Below, piece by piece: positions 63,272 to 64,000 of a DNA stretch of 64,000 nt. The position numbers and the translations under genes were made by a program. The notes below the pieces were generated by a model. The model was not told where the DNA came from and ran no database searches. It saw only the letters and a program-made list of their open reading frames with translations. This DNA is from Billgrantia zhangzhouensis (GTDB taxonomy: Bacteria; Pseudomonadota; Gammaproteobacteria; Pseudomonadales; Halomonadaceae): assembly GCF_021404465.1 (NCBI RefSeq), contig NZ_JABFTT010000014.1:62001-126000 (forward strand). The letters are read 5' to 3'. How positions within the stretch are numbered: position 1 is the first letter of the stretch; each line of letters opens with the position of its first letter.

Positions 63272-64000
63272 TCACAGGTCCTTTACCAAGCGCAGGGCAT
63301 CGTAGATCGCCGCATGGGTGTTGCGCGGCTCGACGGCGTCGCCGATACGAAATAGCTGGAACCCTCCGTCCGCATGGCGGATGACAGTCTGAGGCCTGCC
63401 CACGATCAAATCGTCGTAATTCACCTCGCCGCCATTGCGTGAATGTGGCTTCAGTTCGAAGTAGATATCCTCCATCGGCGTGATGCCGTAGTTGACCACT
63501 ACCTGGTCGATGCGCCGTTCATGGGCCAGGTCCAGGTAGTCGCTGGTGATCCTTGCGAGCAGCTCGTTGCCGTCGCGCTCCACGGATTTCAGCCGGTAAG
63601 TGGGCGTGAAGGTGACGTTAGGCCGCTGCAGGGAGCGCATGTACGGCACCAGGTTCATGGCCATGATCTCCGCCGAGAAGGTGCGGTCCGGTGTCATGAT
63701 CTCGAGTTCGGCGCCGGCGGCGGAGATGATCTCCGCTGCCTGCATGGCGGCATGATCGCCGGCATCGTCGAAAAGGAGTACCCGGCTTCCCGGCGCCACG
63801 TGGCCCGATAGGATATCCCAGGTGTTGACCACCAGGTCGTGTCCGACAGTGGGCTGGTCTTCCATGGGGTAGCCGCCGGTTGCCACGATTACCACGTCCG
63901 GCTTTTCGGCGAGCACGTCCTCTACCTCGGCCCAGACGTTGTAGCGGATCTCGACGCCGAGCGCCTCACAGCGCGCTAGGCGCCAGTCGATGATGCCCAT
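63272..64000 (-). CDS. DgcA/StcD-like demethylase, C-terminal part
   Basis: The last 242 codons of a leftward gene running off the right edge. The visible part is the C-terminal flavin/NAD-binding half of an old-yellow-enzyme plus reductase protein, as in trimethylamine dehydrogenase and histamine dehydrogenase. It contains IIDWRLARCEALGVEIRYN, VVIVATGGYP and the terminal FRIGDAVEPRNTHAAIYDALR. The close relatives I recall are the dimethylglycine demethylase subunit DgcA and the stachydrine demethylase StcD. Its product would feed the sarcosine route. It converges with dctM across a gap of 113 bases. The N-terminal catalytic barrel is not in view. Confidence 0.75.
   Translation of the reverse strand: MGIIDWRLARCEALGVEIRYNVWAEVEDVLAEKPDVVIVATGGYPMEDQPTVGHDLVVNTWDILSGHVAPGSRVLLFDDAGDHAAMQAAEIISAAGAELEIMTPDRTFSAEIMAMNLVPYMRSLQRPNVTFTPTYRLKSVERDGNELLARITSDYLDLAHERRIDQVVVNYGITPMEDIYFELKPHSRNGGEVNYDDLIVGRPQTVIRHADGGFQLFRIGDAVEPRNTHAAIYDALRLVKDL

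Overview
The window comes from a high-GC, probably moderately halophilic, denitrifying gammaproteobacterium. It most resembles Halomonadaceae, judged from protein character and gene order only, with no database search. Most of it is a denitrification and nitrate-respiration island, followed by a methylamine and one-carbon (creatine, sarcosine) catabolic block. A contact-dependent-inhibition (CDI)-like two-partner secretion locus is wedged between the NO-reduction and nitrate-respiration genes.

Layout. 1-9.4 kb: the 3' end of a d1-heme protein (NirN-like), nnrS, a SirB2-family gene, norC-norB-norQ-norD, a small membrane protein, and a leftward operon of NorF/NorE-type subunits with two unassigned membrane proteins. 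Dnr/FNR-type boxes, each with a -10 at class II spacing, precede nnrS, norC and the leftward operon. AAGCAT/ATGCTT palindromes lie at the predicted start sites of the last two. 9.6-22.9 kb: tpsB, a 2514-residue tpsA/cdiA-like gene, a lipoprotein gene (candidate immunity), an orphan toxin-end module with an inner-membrane candidate immunity gene, a fragment of the tpsA scaffold, and a deleted hicA beside an intact hicB. 23-38 kb: narK-type transporter, usp, narK2, narL and narX leftward; a third NarK-like transporter and narGHJI rightward. 38.2-43.1 kb: a PpiC isomerase, moaB, moeA, a dnr-type regulator overlapping moeA, a DGC-domain protein and moaA, which supply the molybdenum cofactor and NO-dependent regulation for the nitrate and NO reductases.

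43.3-56.7 kb: creatinase with an unknown 103-residue gene, a LysR regulator, a sodium:solute symporter with a 41-residue membrane partner, a GlxA/AraC-type regulator, glyA, soxBDAG and purU. Together they form a route from creatine to sarcosine to glycine and serine, with recycling of folate one-carbon units. 56.8-64 kb: an S9A prolyl oligopeptidase, a TetR regulator, an aldehyde dehydrogenase remnant, a TRAP transporter (dctP, then a terminator, then dctQM) and the 3' part of a DgcA/StcD-like demethylase.

The most unusual part is the CDI-like region. The tpsA C-terminus carries a GHSLG nucleophile-elbow motif with spaced Asp and His, and the overlapping next gene encodes a lipoprotein, suggesting a lipase-type toxin acting in the envelope. 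No rRNA, tRNA, CRISPR array or intact insertion sequence was seen.
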